A DNA stretch of 32,448 bases from G021776435 sp046756245 (lineage in GTDB: Bacteria > Pseudomonadota > Alphaproteobacteria > Caulobacterales > Parvularculaceae), in the NCBI GenBank assembly GCA_046756245.1, contig JBHHVZ010000025.1:1-32448 (forward strand), written 5' to 3'. Below the pieces are notes generated by a model, which had not been told where the DNA came from, made no database searches, and saw nothing but the letters and a program-made list of their open reading frames with translations. This document shows, piece by piece, positions 15,741 through 25,304 of the stretch. Each line of letters opens with the position of its first letter. Within the stretch, counting starts at the first letter, position 1. Made by a program: the position numbers and the translations under genes.

Positions 15741-15864
15741 TTATCCCTTCGTTGCAATCACGAATTTTAAACCTTGCACGCCTCCCGGCCAGCGGTGGGC
15801 GACAGTATTGATCTTGAGTCGGCCGAGCGCGGCGGCGGAATTCACGCACAATATCCGCCAAGCG

Positions 15865-18069
15865 TCAGGCCGCTGCGGCGTAAAGCGTCTCGCCTTTCTT
15901 CGCCATGTCGCGGAACATTTCCGGCGGGTTGAAGCGCGGTCCGTATTTCTGCGCCAAGCTTTCGGCTTTGCGCACGAAGGTCTCGAGCCCGACCGTGTCG
16001 ATATAGCTCATCGGTCCGCCGGTCCAGGGCGCGAAACCCCAACCGAAAATGGCGCCGAGGTCGGCCGACTGCGGGTCGGAAACAATCCCTTCGGCGTAAC
16101 ATTGCGCGGCGGGAATAAGCTGGGCGTAGAGAATACGCTCCTTGGCTTCGTCAAGCGTCGGCTGTTCGTCCGTTAACGGAAAATGCTCTGAAAGTCCGGC
16201 CCAGAGATGCTTCTTGGCGCCTTCGGGATATTCGTAAAACCCGCCGCCGGACTTGCGCCCCTTGCGGCCGAGATCGGCGACCATTTTCTCCAGGAGATTC
16301 TCGACGCCCGTCGGCTTGTAGTCGGCGCCGAGCTCTTTCTTGGTCGAATTCATGATCCTGAGGCCAAGCTCAAGCGAGGTCTCGTCGGTGAGCGCCAGCG
16401 GCCCGACCGGCATGCCGAGCGATTTGGCGGCGTTTTCGATGAGCGCCGGTTTGACGCCCTCGACGACCATCAGCATCGCTTCGTTGAGATAGGGCGGCAC
16501 CACGCGATTCGTGTAGAAGCCGCGCGTGTCTTTGACGACAATCGGCGTCTTTCTGATCTTGCCGACATAATCGAGCGCCGTCGCCAGCGCCCGGTCGCCG
16601 GATTTTTCGCCCGGAATGATCTCGACGAGCGGCATCTTGTCGACCGGCGAGAAGAAGTGAATGCCGATGAACCGGTCGGGCCGCTCCGAATGTTTCGCAA
16701 GCCCGGTGATCGGCAGGGTCGAGGTGTTGGAGGCGAAAATCACGTCGGCGCCGATGACCGCTTCGGTTTTCTTGATGACATCGGCTTTGATGTCGGGGTC
16801 CTCGAACACCGCCTCGATGATGAGGTCGACGTCTTTCAAGTCATCGTAATCGGTCGTCGGCGTAATGCGGTCAATGAGCGCCTGGCCTTTTTCTTTCGTC
16901 ACCTTGTCGCGGGAGACGCCTTTCTCGACGAGCTTTTCGGAATAGCCTTTGCCTTTTTCGGCGTAGTCGAGCTCGCGGTCGAGAAGCACGACCTCCATCC
17001 CGCCCTTCGCCGTGACATAGGCGATGCCCGCGCCCATCATGCCGGCGCCGAGAACGCCGACTTTCTTGATGTCGGTTTTTTCAACGCCTTCGGGCCGGCG
17101 CTCGCCTTTTTCCGCCGCCTGCTTGTTGATAAACAGCGTGCGGATCATGTTGCGCGACTGCGCGCTCGAGGCGAGCTTGAGGAAATATTTCGACTCGATC
17201 CGGATGGCTGTGTCGATCGGCACGATCGAGCCTTCGTAAAGACAGGACAGAATGTACTGAACCGCCGGATAGTTGTGCTGGGTCTCGCGTTGCGCCATGG
17301 CGTTGGCGCCCATGAAGAGCTGCACCGAGCGCGGGTCCATGGCGCCGCCGCCGCCGGGAAATTTGAAGCCTTTCTTGTCCCAAGGCTGCGTGACTTTCGG
17401 ATTGGCTTTCACCCAGGCTTTCGCCTTTTCGACGATCTCCTCGCGCGGCGCGACGTCCTGGATGAAGCCCTGCGCCTTGGCGGTGTTGGGATCGATCGGT
17501 TTCCCCTGCGTGGCCAGCATGGCGGCGTTCTGGAGGCCGGCAAGACGCGGCAGACGCTGGGTGCCGCCGCCGCCGGGCAGAAGCCCGACCTGGACTTCCG
17601 GCACGCCGAGCTGAAGTTTCGGATCGTCCGCGACGACGCGATAGTGACAGGCCAGCACAAGCTCAAGCCCGCCCCCGAGCGCGAGGCCGCCCACCGCAGC
17701 CGCAAACGGTTTGGCGTACGCTTCGCCTTTTTGCAGGGCCTTGGCCGGATGGCCGCCGGTTTCGAGCTTGCGCAAGATCCGGTTGAGGCGGAATTGCGCT
17801 TCAAACAGCTCTTTCTTAGACGCCGTTTTCGCCTGTTTGGAGATTCGGGCCAGCATCCTGAGATCGGCGCCGGCGAGAAAGCCCGATTCCTTGCCGGAAG
17901 CGACAACCGCGCCCTTGACGGCGTCGTCCTCGCAGATCCGGTCGACGACGCTTTCGAACTCGTCGATCAGCTTTTCGTTCCAGACGTTCATCGACTGGCC
18001 CGGCAGATCGATCGTCACGAGCGCGATCCCGTCGGAGTCGATGTCGAGTTTCAAGGTTTCGTATGACAT
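15865..18069 (-). CDS. fadJ: Multifunctional fatty-acid oxidation protein: enoyl-CoA hydratase / 3-hydroxyacyl-CoA dehydrogenase
   Basis: A 734-residue alpha subunit of the beta-oxidation trifunctional complex. The hydratase domain (about 1-190) has the two catalytic glutamates, E136 in LGGGLELVLACHYRV and E158 in GVPEVQVGLLPGGGG. A Rossmann dehydrogenase domain starts near 325 (KVGVLGAGMMGAGIAYV), with SNTSTLPITGLAKHS and the catalytic histidine region RFIGIHFFSPVDKMPL. C-terminal helical domains follow (VKDTRGFYTNRVVPPYL, VGPLALTDETSLELG). I use the ATG at 18069, since the open frame upstream to 18144 shows no family similarity. It is 26 nt behind the thiolase gene and probably cotranscribed. 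Confidence 0.95.
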   Translation of the reverse strand: MSYETLKLDIDSDGIALVTIDLPGQSMNVWNEKLIDEFESVVDRICEDDAVKGAVVASGKESGFLAGADLRMLARISKQAKTASKKELFEAQFRLNRILRKLETGGHPAKALQKGEAYAKPFAAAVGGLALGGGLELVLACHYRVVADDPKLQLGVPEVQVGLLPGGGGTQRLPRLAGLQNAAMLATQGKPIDPNTAKAQGFIQDVAPREEIVEKAKAWVKANPKVTQPWDKKGFKFPGGGGAMDPRSVQLFMGANAMAQRETQHNYPAVQYILSCLYEGSIVPIDTAIRIESKYFLKLASSAQSRNMIRTLFINKQAAEKGERRPEGVEKTDIKKVGVLGAGMMGAGIAYVTAKGGMEVVLLDRELDYAEKGKGYSEKLVEKGVSRDKVTKEKGQALIDRITPTTDYDDLKDVDLIIEAVFEDPDIKADVIKKTEAVIGADVIFASNTSTLPITGLAKHSERPDRFIGIHFFSPVDKMPLVEIIPGEKSGDRALATALDYVGKIRKTPIVVKDTRGFYTNRVVPPYLNEAMLMVVEGVKPALIENAAKSLGMPVGPLALTDETSLELGLRIMNSTKKELGADYKPTGVENLLEKMVADLGRKGRKSGGGFYEYPEGAKKHLWAGLSEHFPLTDEQPTLDEAKERILYAQLIPAAQCYAEGIVSDPQSADLGAIFGWGFAPWTGGPMSYIDTVGLETFVRKAESLAQKYGPRFNPPEMFRDMAKKGETLYAAAA

Positions 18070-18095
18070 TGATTTAATCCGTATAGGAATGAAGT

Positions 18096-19304
18096 TTAAA
18101 CGCGCTCGATGATCGTCGCCGTGCCCATGCCACCGCCGATGCACAATGTGACAAGGGCGTTCTCTTTGTCAGCGCGCTCAAGCTCGTCGAGCACCGTGCC
18201 GAGAATCATCGCGCCGGTGGCCCCCAGGGGATGGCCCATGGCGATGGCGCCGCCATTGACGTTGATGTCGTCGTGATCGATGTCGAGGGCCTGCATGAAG
18301 CGTAAAACGACGGCGGCGAACGCCTCGTTAAGCTCCCAGAGATCGATGTCCTTCCTGTCCATGCCGGCGCGCTTGAGCACCTTGGCGGCGGCGAATTCGG
18401 GGCCTGTGAGCATGATCGTCGGCTCCGATCCGATAGAGGCGGCGGCGCGGATGCGCGCGCGCGGCTTGAGGCCGAGCTTCTCGCCGGCTTCTTCAGAGCC
18501 GACCAGCACCGCAGCGGCGCCGTCGACAATCCCTGACGAATTGCCGGCGTGATGAACGTGATTGATCTTTTCGAACTCGGCGTATTTCTGCAGCGCCACG
18601 GAATCGAAGCCGAAATTCTCGCCGAGCATCGCGAACGAGGGCGGCAAGCCCCCGAGCGACTGCATGTCGGTGTCGGGCCGAACGGTTTCGTCGCGGTCGA
18701 GGACGACCTCGCTGATGACGTCCCTGACCGGCACGATCGATTTCTCGAAACGTTTTTCCTCCCAGGAGCGCGCCGCGCGCTTCTGGCTTTCGACGGCGTA
18801 TGAATCGACGTCGTCGCGCGAAAACCCGTATTTGGTGGCGATGAGGTCGGCCGATACGCCCTGCGGCACGAAATAGGTTTTGAAGGCGATCGCGGGATCG
18901 GTCGCCCAGGCCCCGCCGTCCGAGCCCATCGGCACCCGCGACATGGATTCGACGCCGCCGCCGATGGTCAGATCCGCTTCGCCCGCTTTGACCTTGGCGG
19001 CAGCGATGTTCACCGCCTCTAGCGCGCTGGCGCAAAACCGATGGACATGGATGCCGGCCGTCGTTTCCGCATAACCGGCGTTCATAACGGCCGTTCGGGT
19101 TATGAGCGCGCCCTGTTCGCCGACCGGCGACACGCAGCCGAACGCCACATCGTCCACATTCGAGGTGTCAAGATCGTTGCGGTCGCGGACCGCTTCGAGC
19201 ACTTGCGTAGCCAGTTCCACCGGCGTGATTTCGTGAAGACTTCCGTCAGCCCGGCCTTTTCCGCGCGGCGTGCGCACGGCGTCGTAAATATAGGCGTCCG
19301 TCAT
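18096..19304 (-). CDS. fadA: Acetyl-CoA C-acyltransferase (thiolase)
   Basis: A 402-residue thiolase, the beta subunit partner of the multifunctional protein behind it. It cleaves 3-ketoacyl-CoA to acetyl-CoA and a shortened acyl-CoA. The nucleophile Cys is in HVHRFCASALEAV (C91). The second active-site region is NVNGGAIAMGHPLGATGAM, and the C-terminal Cys is in LVTLCIGGGMGTATIIE. The start at ATG 19304 has a fair ribosome binding site (AAAGGA) followed by an unusual run of seven Cs on the minus strand. It is divergent from putA, sharing a 174-bp intergenic region. Confidence 0.94.
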   Translation of the reverse strand: MTDAYIYDAVRTPRGKGRADGSLHEITPVELATQVLEAVRDRNDLDTSNVDDVAFGCVSPVGEQGALITRTAVMNAGYAETTAGIHVHRFCASALEAVNIAAAKVKAGEADLTIGGGVESMSRVPMGSDGGAWATDPAIAFKTYFVPQGVSADLIATKYGFSRDDVDSYAVESQKRAARSWEEKRFEKSIVPVRDVISEVVLDRDETVRPDTDMQSLGGLPPSFAMLGENFGFDSVALQKYAEFEKINHVHHAGNSSGIVDGAAAVLVGSEEAGEKLGLKPRARIRAAASIGSEPTIMLTGPEFAAAKVLKRAGMDRKDIDLWELNEAFAAVVLRFMQALDIDHDDINVNGGAIAMGHPLGATGAMILGTVLDELERADKENALVTLCIGGGMGTATIIERV

Positions 19305-19432
19305 GGGGGGGCGTCCTTTCGCGATAGACCCGAATGCGGCCAGCCGCCGCAAAGCTCTTACCTAGGCCCGGGGCGAAAGCCATGCAACGCTTCAATGCAG
19401 AAACGTGAAGCCGTCGTGACAGGGCGGTTTCG

Positions 19433-19451
19433 AAGCGTTATTCGAACGCTT
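19433..19451. promoter_or_regulatory. Possible operator palindrome between fadA and putA
   Basis: AAGCGTT at 19433-19439 and AACGCTT at 19445-19451 form a perfect 7-bp inverted repeat with a 5-base spacer. A third AACGCTT half-site lies at 19386-19392. All are in the divergent fadA-putA interval, 28 nt before the putA start. A dimeric regulator binding here is plausible, but its identity is not visible. Confidence 0.4.
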
Positions 19452-19478
19452 GGAAGCCGCCCGGATTCGGACCCGACT

Positions 19479-22400
19479 ATGACCGGAACATCGCCGTTCA
19501 GCGCCGCGCGCGCCGCTATTCGCAACACCTACGTCGCCGATGAGACGACGCTCGCCGGCGAATTGCTGGCCATCGCCGATATCGGACAGGAAGCGCGCGG
19601 CCGCGCCCGGAAAAACGCCGCTGAATTCGTCGCTGCGGCGCGCGCCAACGCCATGCGCTCGGGCCTAATCGACAAGTTCCTGCAGGAATACGGGCTGTCG
19701 ACGGCCGAAGGGGTGACGCTGATGCGCCTCGCCGAGGCGCTCCTGAGAACGCCCGACGCGGCCACCGCCGACGCCCTCATCGCCGACAAGGTGGAAGCCG
19801 GCGACTGGGCCGCCCACAAGGGAAAGAGCCTCTTCCCCGTCGTCAATTTCTCGACCCGGGCGCTGATGCTCGCCGCCGCCTGGCTCGACGAGTTCGAAGC
19901 GAAGGATCCGGCGCAGAAAATCGCCAGGGCGACCAAGGCCGTTCTCGACCGGGTCGGCGAGCCGGTCATTCGCGCAGCGGTGGCGCAGGCGATGCGCGTC
20001 ATGGGCGAGCATTTCGTGCTCGGTCAGACGATCGAGGCGGCGCTCCAGCGCGCGCGCCGTTTCGCCGAACAGGGCTATCTCTTTTCTTTCGACATGCTCG
20101 GAGAAGCGGCCCACACAGAAGAAGACGCCAGGCGCTATTATAACGAATACGCCGACGCAATCGCGGCGATTGCGGACGGGGCGAAGGCGCCGCGCGCGAT
20201 CGACAATCACGGCATTTCCGTCAAGCTCTCGGCGCTCCACCCGCGTTATGAATTCATCAAGAAAGAGCGCGTCCTCAATGAGCTCGGCGCGCGCGTGCGC
20301 GACCTGGCGCTGATGGCGCGCGCGGCTAATATAAGTTTTAACATTGACGCCGAAGAGGCTGAACGGCTTGATATTTCTCTCGACCTTTTCGAAGCGCTGA
20401 TGCGCGATCCCGCGTTTAAGGACTGGGACGGGCTCGGGGTCGTCGTTCAGTCTTACCTGCGGCGCGGGCACGCCGTCATCGACTGGCTGGCGGCGCTTGC
20501 TCGCGAAACCGGGCGCCGGGTCATGGTGCGTCTCGTCAAGGGCGCTTATTGGGACGCCGAAATAAAGCGCGCGCAAGTGCTCGGCCTCGAAAGTTATCCG
20601 GTGTTTACCCGCAAGGCGCTCACCGATGTGAGCTTTACCGCGTGTGCGCGCAAATTGCTTGAAAACGCCGAAGTCTTTTATCCGCAATTCGCCACCCATA
20701 ACGCCCTGACGGCGGCGATGGTTCAGGAAATGGCCGGCGATGCAGGCGATTATGAATTCCAGCGCCTGCACGGCATGGGCGAAGCGCTTCACGACAGTCT
20801 GATCAGACAGGGCGCGCGCTCGCGCATTTATGCGCCGGTCGGCGGACACAGGGAGCTCTTGCCTTATCTCGTGCGCCGGCTTCTCGAAAACGGGGCCAAT
20901 TCGTCTTTCGTCAATCAGTTGATCGACCCGGACCTGTCGGTCGACGACGTGGTCGCCGACCCGGTGGAGGAAGCGCGCGCGCTCGATGTCTTTCCCAATC
21001 CCGCCATTCCGGCGCCGCGCGATCTTTTCAACGGCGAACGGCTGCTGGCGAAAGGCTGGGACTGGACCCACCCGCCGACGGCGGAAGCGATGACGCCGCA
21101 GGCCCGCAAAACTCTCTCGCCGATCGCAGCGCGCGCCCTCGTCGGCGGCGAACCGCAGGACGGGGTGATCTCGCCCGTCGTCAATCCGGCTGACCATAAA
21201 GACGCAGTCGGTTCGATCGAACCGGCCGCGCCCGAGATGGTGGCGCGCGCCTGCGCGCAGGCCAATGAGGCGGCGCCGCGCTGGGCGGCGACCCCGGCTT
21301 CGCAACGCGCCGCAATCCTGCGCCGCGCAGCCGATCTGCTCGAAGAGCGCGCCGATCATTTCATGGCGCTTGCGGTGTTTGAGGCCGGCAAAACCTGGCC
21401 CGACGCCGTCGCCGAAGTTCGCGAGGCGGTCGACTTCTGCCGCTATTACGCCGCCCGGGCCGAAGACCTCGGCGCGCGCAAAGCGCTCGGCGTCGTCGCC
21501 TGCATTAGTCCGTGGAACTTTCCATTGGCGATCTTTATCGGCCAAGTCGCAGGCGCGCTGGCGGCAGGCAACGCTGTCGTCGCCAAGCCCGCCGGACCGA
21601 CGCCGCTGATCGCCTATGAAGCGGTGCGGCTGCTGCATGAAGCCGGCGTTCCGGGCGACGCGCTGCACTATTTGCCGGGAAGCGGAAGAACTGTCGGCGG
21701 TCCGGTCACGGAGCATTCTGCGGTTAAAGGGGTCATCTTCACCGGCTCGACAGATACGGCGCGTTCGATCAAGCGGGCCATGGTGGAAAGCGGCAAGCCC
21801 GATGCGACGCTGATCGCCGAGACCGGCGGCATTAATGCGATGATCATAGACTCCACCGCGCTTATGGAACAGGCGGTGACGGACGTGATCGTCTCGGCGT
21901 TCCAGAGCGCCGGCCAGCGCTGCTCGGCCTGTCGGCTTGTGTGCGTGCAGGAAGACGCGGCCGACCGTTTTCTCACCATGCTCGCCGGCGCCATGGCGGA
22001 ATTGAAAACGGGCGATCCGTCGGAACTCTCGACCGATGTGGGCCCGGTGATCGACGAAGGCTCGAAGCGCACCATAGAAAGCCACATTGAAGAGATGGAA
22101 CAGAGCGCGCGGATGATCGCCCGCGCGCCCGAACCGACCACAGCGGGAGGAACCTTTGTCCGGCCCGCCGCGTTCGAAATAGAACGCATCGAGGATTTGC
22201 GCATTGAAGTGTTCGGGCCGGTCCTGCATGTCGCGCGCTACGGCGCCGATGATCTCGACGCCGTCATCGACGCGATCAACGCCAAGGGCTTCGGCCTGAC
22301 GCTCGGCGCGCACACCCGCATCGATGAGGCCATGCACCGGATCGCGGCGCGCGCCCGGGTCGGCAACATCTATGTGAACCGCAACCAGATCGGCGCCGTG

Positions 22401-23186
22401 GTCGGCGTGCAGCCATTCGGGGGCGAGAATCTTTCCGGTACCGGCCCTAAAGCCGGCGGCCCGCATTACATCAGGGGCATGACGCGCCGTCCCGGCCCCG
22501 CAGGCCTTCGCGGCGCCGAAGAGGCTTCGGCCGCACTGGCGGGCGAAGGCGGATTTTTTATCGCGGCGCGGCCGCTCACCGTCGCGGAAGAGGCGGGCTT
22601 GCGCGCTGCGGACGCCGCAGCCCCCGACTGGAGCGCCTCCGCGGTCCGTGGAGAAATTCTTAATTCTGCAGGTTTCGATGAAGAATCAAAACTTTATGAC
22701 GCGTTCTTCGCAGAAAGTCTTGTACTCCCGGGACCGACCGGCGAATCCAATACGCTGCGCCTCAGGGGTCGCGGCGTCGTTTTGTGCCTTGGCGGCGGGG
22801 ACGGCGCCGATCCCGCCCTGGCCGAAAAACAGGCGGCGCGCGCCCTTGCAGCCGGAAACACCGTCATCGTCGACGAAGCAGCCGCCGCACCTCTCGCCGA
22901 GCGCTTGAAATCCGGCGGCGCGCCGGACGGGCTTGTCGTCGGCGTTACGCTCCAGGGCGGCGCGCCGGAGGCGCTCCTGCTCGACGCGCGCATCGCAGCT
23001 GTCGTCTTCGACGGCGGCGCCGAAGGGCGCGCGGCGCTCGAAACGGCGCTTCTTGGGCGCACGGGCGCGATTATCCCGGTTCTGACGCTCGTCGACGAAC
23101 CCTGGCGCTACGCCGTCGAGCGCACGCTGACCGTCAACACCACCGCCGCCGGCGGCGACGTGCGGCTTTTATCGCTGCCGGATTAA
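19479..23186 (+). CDS. putA: Bifunctional proline dehydrogenase / L-glutamate gamma-semialdehyde dehydrogenase
   Basis: A 1235-residue PutA that oxidises proline to glutamate in two steps (FAD, then NAD). No ribbon-helix-helix DNA-binding domain is present at the N-terminus, so it is not of the autogenous-repressor type. Residues about 20-140 form the arm/helical domain. The PRODH barrel runs about 190-480 (HGISVKLSALHPRYE, VVVQSYLRRGHAVIDW, RLVKGAYWDAEIKRAQ, NGANSSFVNQLIDP). The P5C dehydrogenase domain covers about 530-1010, with ISPWNFPLAIFIGQ, E781 in AETGGINAM and the catalytic C815 in SAGQRCSACR. A C-terminal vestigial domain ends near 1235. The ATG at 19479 is the best start; longer frames reach through the intergenic palindrome. 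Confidence 0.95.
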   Translation: MTGTSPFSAARAAIRNTYVADETTLAGELLAIADIGQEARGRARKNAAEFVAAARANAMRSGLIDKFLQEYGLSTAEGVTLMRLAEALLRTPDAATADALIADKVEAGDWAAHKGKSLFPVVNFSTRALMLAAAWLDEFEAKDPAQKIARATKAVLDRVGEPVIRAAVAQAMRVMGEHFVLGQTIEAALQRARRFAEQGYLFSFDMLGEAAHTEEDARRYYNEYADAIAAIADGAKAPRAIDNHGISVKLSALHPRYEFIKKERVLNELGARVRDLALMARAANISFNIDAEEAERLDISLDLFEALMRDPAFKDWDGLGVVVQSYLRRGHAVIDWLAALARETGRRVMVRLVKGAYWDAEIKRAQVLGLESYPVFTRKALTDVSFTACARKLLENAEVFYPQFATHNALTAAMVQEMAGDAGDYEFQRLHGMGEALHDSLIRQGARSRIYAPVGGHRELLPYLVRRLLENGANSSFVNQLIDPDLSVDDVVADPVEEARALDVFPNPAIPAPRDLFNGERLLAKGWDWTHPPTAEAMTPQARKTLSPIAARALVGGEPQDGVISPVVNPADHKDAVGSIEPAAPEMVARACAQANEAAPRWAATPASQRAAILRRAADLLEERADHFMALAVFEAGKTWPDAVAEVREAVDFCRYYAARAEDLGARKALGVVACISPWNFPLAIFIGQVAGALAAGNAVVAKPAGPTPLIAYEAVRLLHEAGVPGDALHYLPGSGRTVGGPVTEHSAVKGVIFTGSTDTARSIKRAMVESGKPDATLIAETGGINAMIIDSTALMEQAVTDVIVSAFQSAGQRCSACRLVCVQEDAADRFLTMLAGAMAELKTGDPSELSTDVGPVIDEGSKRTIESHIEEMEQSARMIARAPEPTTAGGTFVRPAAFEIERIEDLRIEVFGPVLHVARYGADDLDAVIDAINAKGFGLTLGAHTRIDEAMHRIAARARVGNIYVNRNQIGAVVGVQPFGGENLSGTGPKAGGPHYIRGMTRRPGPAGLRGAEEASAALAGEGGFFIAARPLTVAEEAGLRAADAAAPDWSASAVRGEILNSAGFDEESKLYDAFFAESLVLPGPTGESNTLRLRGRGVVLCLGGGDGADPALAEKQAARALAAGNTVIVDEAAAAPLAERLKSGGAPDGLVVGVTLQGGAPEALLLDARIAAVVFDGGAEGRAALETALLGRTGAIIPVLTLVDEPWRYAVERTLTVNTTAAGGDVRLLSLPD

Positions 23187-23278
23187 CGTTACGAAGGGGC
23201 GAACCGGACGGTTTCACCGCAATTCGAAGGCCGTTCGCCGCACCAGCCTTGCTCAATCCAGCGTCAGAGGGTTCTTGT

Positions 23279-24475
23279 ATGAAGGATGACGAGCGCCCGT
23301 CCATGACGCACCTGGAGATCGCTGCAGACAGACAGGGTCCGTTCCTCGCCGCGGCCGGCAAGACCGGGCGCGCGATGAACTGGTTCTTCGCTGACAAGGA
23401 ACGCATGTTCTGGATTCTCCAGACGGCGGGCTGGTTCGGATTTTTCGTCCTGCACGTGGTCAGCGTTTCGACATTTATCATCGGGCCCTCCTGGTCGTCT
23501 TTCGTTTATTCGGCCGCATCTTCGGCGGTCGGATTCCTGACGACGAGCATCATCATGCGGCCGGTCTACCGGCTCGCGCGAAATCAGGGTCCGGTTTTGT
23601 TGTTGTTGATCGCCATTACGGCGACGCTGGTGATGGCGGTGGCGATGTCGGCGGTGAAAGCCGAGACATTTATATTCATTTTCGGCGACGAGTGGCTGCG
23701 GGGACGCAGCGCGTCTATCGGATCCACTAATTTCCTGCTGCTGCTCATTCCCGACCTGCCGGCGAATCTTCTTTTGCTGCTTTCCTGGGGCGGGTTTTAT
23801 TTCGGCATCAACTATTATCTTACCTTACGCAGCGAAACCCAACGCGCGCTTGTCGCAGCGCGCCTCGCCGATCAGGCGCAGCTCAAAATGCTGCGCTATC
23901 AGCTCAACCCGCATTTTCTGTTTAACACGCTCAATGCGATCTCGACGCTGGTTCTGGAAAATGAAAGCAAATTCGCCAACAGCATGCTGACGCGGCTGTC
24001 GGCGTTTCTGCGCTATTCTCTCGACAGCGACCCGCTCCAGAAGACGACCCTGTCGGAAGAAGTGCGTGCGCTCCAGCTTTATCTCGACATTGAGAAGGCG
24101 CGCTTCGGCGAGCGGTTGAGCGTCAAGAAGGATATCGACGAAGATGCGCTCGACGCGCTGGCGCCGTCGCTCATTCTTCAGCCGGCGATCGAAAACGCCA
24201 TCAAATACGCCATTGCGCAGATGGAGTCGGGCGGCGAGATCACCATTGTCGCCAAACGCGAGGGCGAAATGCTGCGGCTTGAGGTTTGCGACAACGGCCC
24301 CAACGCGCCGGACGATCCCGAATCGCTCTTGCGCGGCGATTCGGGCGTCGGGCTTGTCAACATGCGCGAACGCCTCGCCTATCTTTACGGAGAAAATCAG
24401 TCGTTTTCTCTGGTCAAACTTGAACCGCAGGGTCTTTGCGTGCGTTTGACGCTGCCCTTTGAGACGAGGACTTAG
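23279..24475 (+). CDS. LytS/YehU-family sensor histidine kinase
   Basis: A 398-residue membrane kinase. About four transmembrane segments lie near residues 40-63, 74-92, 102-122 and 150-185. The His_kinase domain carries the phosphoacceptor region RYQLNPHFLFNTLNAISTL (His212). An HATPase domain follows, with the N box ILQPAIENAIKYAI and the G box VCDNGPNAPDD and SGVGLVNMRERL. No periplasmic or PAS/GAF sensor domain is evident, so the signal is probably sensed in the membrane. The ATG at 23279 begins just before the first recognisable region, though the frame stays open upstream through putA. The LytTR regulator gene follows 4 nt after the stop, forming a two-gene operon. Confidence 0.9.
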   Translation: MKDDERPSMTHLEIAADRQGPFLAAAGKTGRAMNWFFADKERMFWILQTAGWFGFFVLHVVSVSTFIIGPSWSSFVYSAASSAVGFLTTSIIMRPVYRLARNQGPVLLLLIAITATLVMAVAMSAVKAETFIFIFGDEWLRGRSASIGSTNFLLLLIPDLPANLLLLLSWGGFYFGINYYLTLRSETQRALVAARLADQAQLKMLRYQLNPHFLFNTLNAISTLVLENESKFANSMLTRLSAFLRYSLDSDPLQKTTLSEEVRALQLYLDIEKARFGERLSVKKDIDEDALDALAPSLILQPAIENAIKYAIAQMESGGEITIVAKREGEMLRLEVCDNGPNAPDDPESLLRGDSGVGLVNMRERLAYLYGENQSFSLVKLEPQGLCVRLTLPFETRT

Positions 24476-24479
24476 GATC

Positions 24480-25295
24480 ATGGGGGAAGATGCAATCCGG
24501 GCCATTCTGGTCGACGACGAACCGCTCGCACAGCGCGGGTTGAAATTGCGCCTGAAGGAATTTCCCGAAATCGAGATTGTCGGCGAATGCGCCAACGGGC
24601 GAGACGCCATCAAGATGATCAAGGAAAAGTCGCCGGATCTGGTGTTTCTGGACATCCAGATGCCGGGCATTGACGGTTTCGGCGTCGTCAGGGCGCTCAT
24701 CGGCGGGCCGGCGCCGCTTTTCGTGTTCGTCACGGCTTACGACAAATACGCCATAGACGCGTTCGAGGCGAACGCGCTTGATTATCTGGTCAAGCCGGTC
24801 GACGAGGAACGGCTCAAGGACGCCATCCACCGCGCCCGCGAAGTGCTGAAGTCGAAAGCGGCGACAAACCGGGAATCAAACCTTGTCGAACTGCTCGCCT
24901 CGTTGAGCGACGACGACCGCGACCGCATCAAGGAGCTTATCGCCGATCCAGCCTGGTCGGAAAAAGAACGCTACGCCGAGAGGCTCAGCTTTAAGGACGG
25001 GTCAAAAGTCGTCGTACTGTACTCAAATGAAATCGAATGGATCGACGCGGCCGGCGATTACATGTGCATCCACGCCGGCGGCAAGACGCATATCATCCGC
25101 GAAACCATGAAGGCGCTTCAACAGAAGCTCGATCCGTCGCGGTTCCAGCGCGTGCACCGCTCAGCGATCGTCAATGTCGACAAGGTGAAGGAGCTTCACC
25201 CCCACTCAAACGGGGAATATTTCCTGATCCTTGAAAACGGCGCCGAGCTGAAACTGTCGCGTTCCTACAAGGACGTGGTGGCGCGGTTTATTTGA
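24480..25295 (+). CDS. LytTR-family response regulator
   Basis: A 271-residue cytosolic transcription factor partnered with the preceding kinase. The receiver domain (about 1-125) has the acidic pair in LVDDEPLAQRG, the phospho-acceptor D58 in VFLDIQMPGIDG, the T in VFVTAYDKYA, and K in YLVKPVD. A hinge lies at about 125-165. The LytTR DNA-binding domain (about 165-271) has IEWIDAAGDYMCIHAGGK, MKALQQKLDPSRFQRVHRS and the C-terminal LKLSRSYKDVVARF. The start at ATG 24480 has AGGA just upstream. LytTR regulators usually bind direct repeats; I found no convincing site within the window. It converges with the protease gene, 9 nt apart. Confidence 0.93.
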   Translation: MGEDAIRAILVDDEPLAQRGLKLRLKEFPEIEIVGECANGRDAIKMIKEKSPDLVFLDIQMPGIDGFGVVRALIGGPAPLFVFVTAYDKYAIDAFEANALDYLVKPVDEERLKDAIHRAREVLKSKAATNRESNLVELLASLSDDDRDRIKELIADPAWSEKERYAERLSFKDGSKVVVLYSNEIEWIDAAGDYMCIHAGGKTHIIRETMKALQQKLDPSRFQRVHRSAIVNVDKVKELHPHSNGEYFLILENGAELKLSRSYKDVVARFI

Positions 25296-25304
25296 CCATC
25301 ACGC

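Noticed and set aside
16207..18066. A 619-codon plus-strand open frame opposite fadJ
   Set aside because: Antisense shadow of a clearly identified beta-oxidation enzyme, with no recognisable domain.
19665..22466. A 933-codon minus-strand open frame opposite putA
   Set aside because: It is an Arg/His-rich antisense shadow caused by high GC in third positions; putA on the plus strand carries all family motifs.
23190..23275. A small inverted repeat (GAACCG/CGGTTTC) behind putA as a terminator
   Set aside because: The stem is only five pairs, with no T-tract, so I do not call it a terminator.
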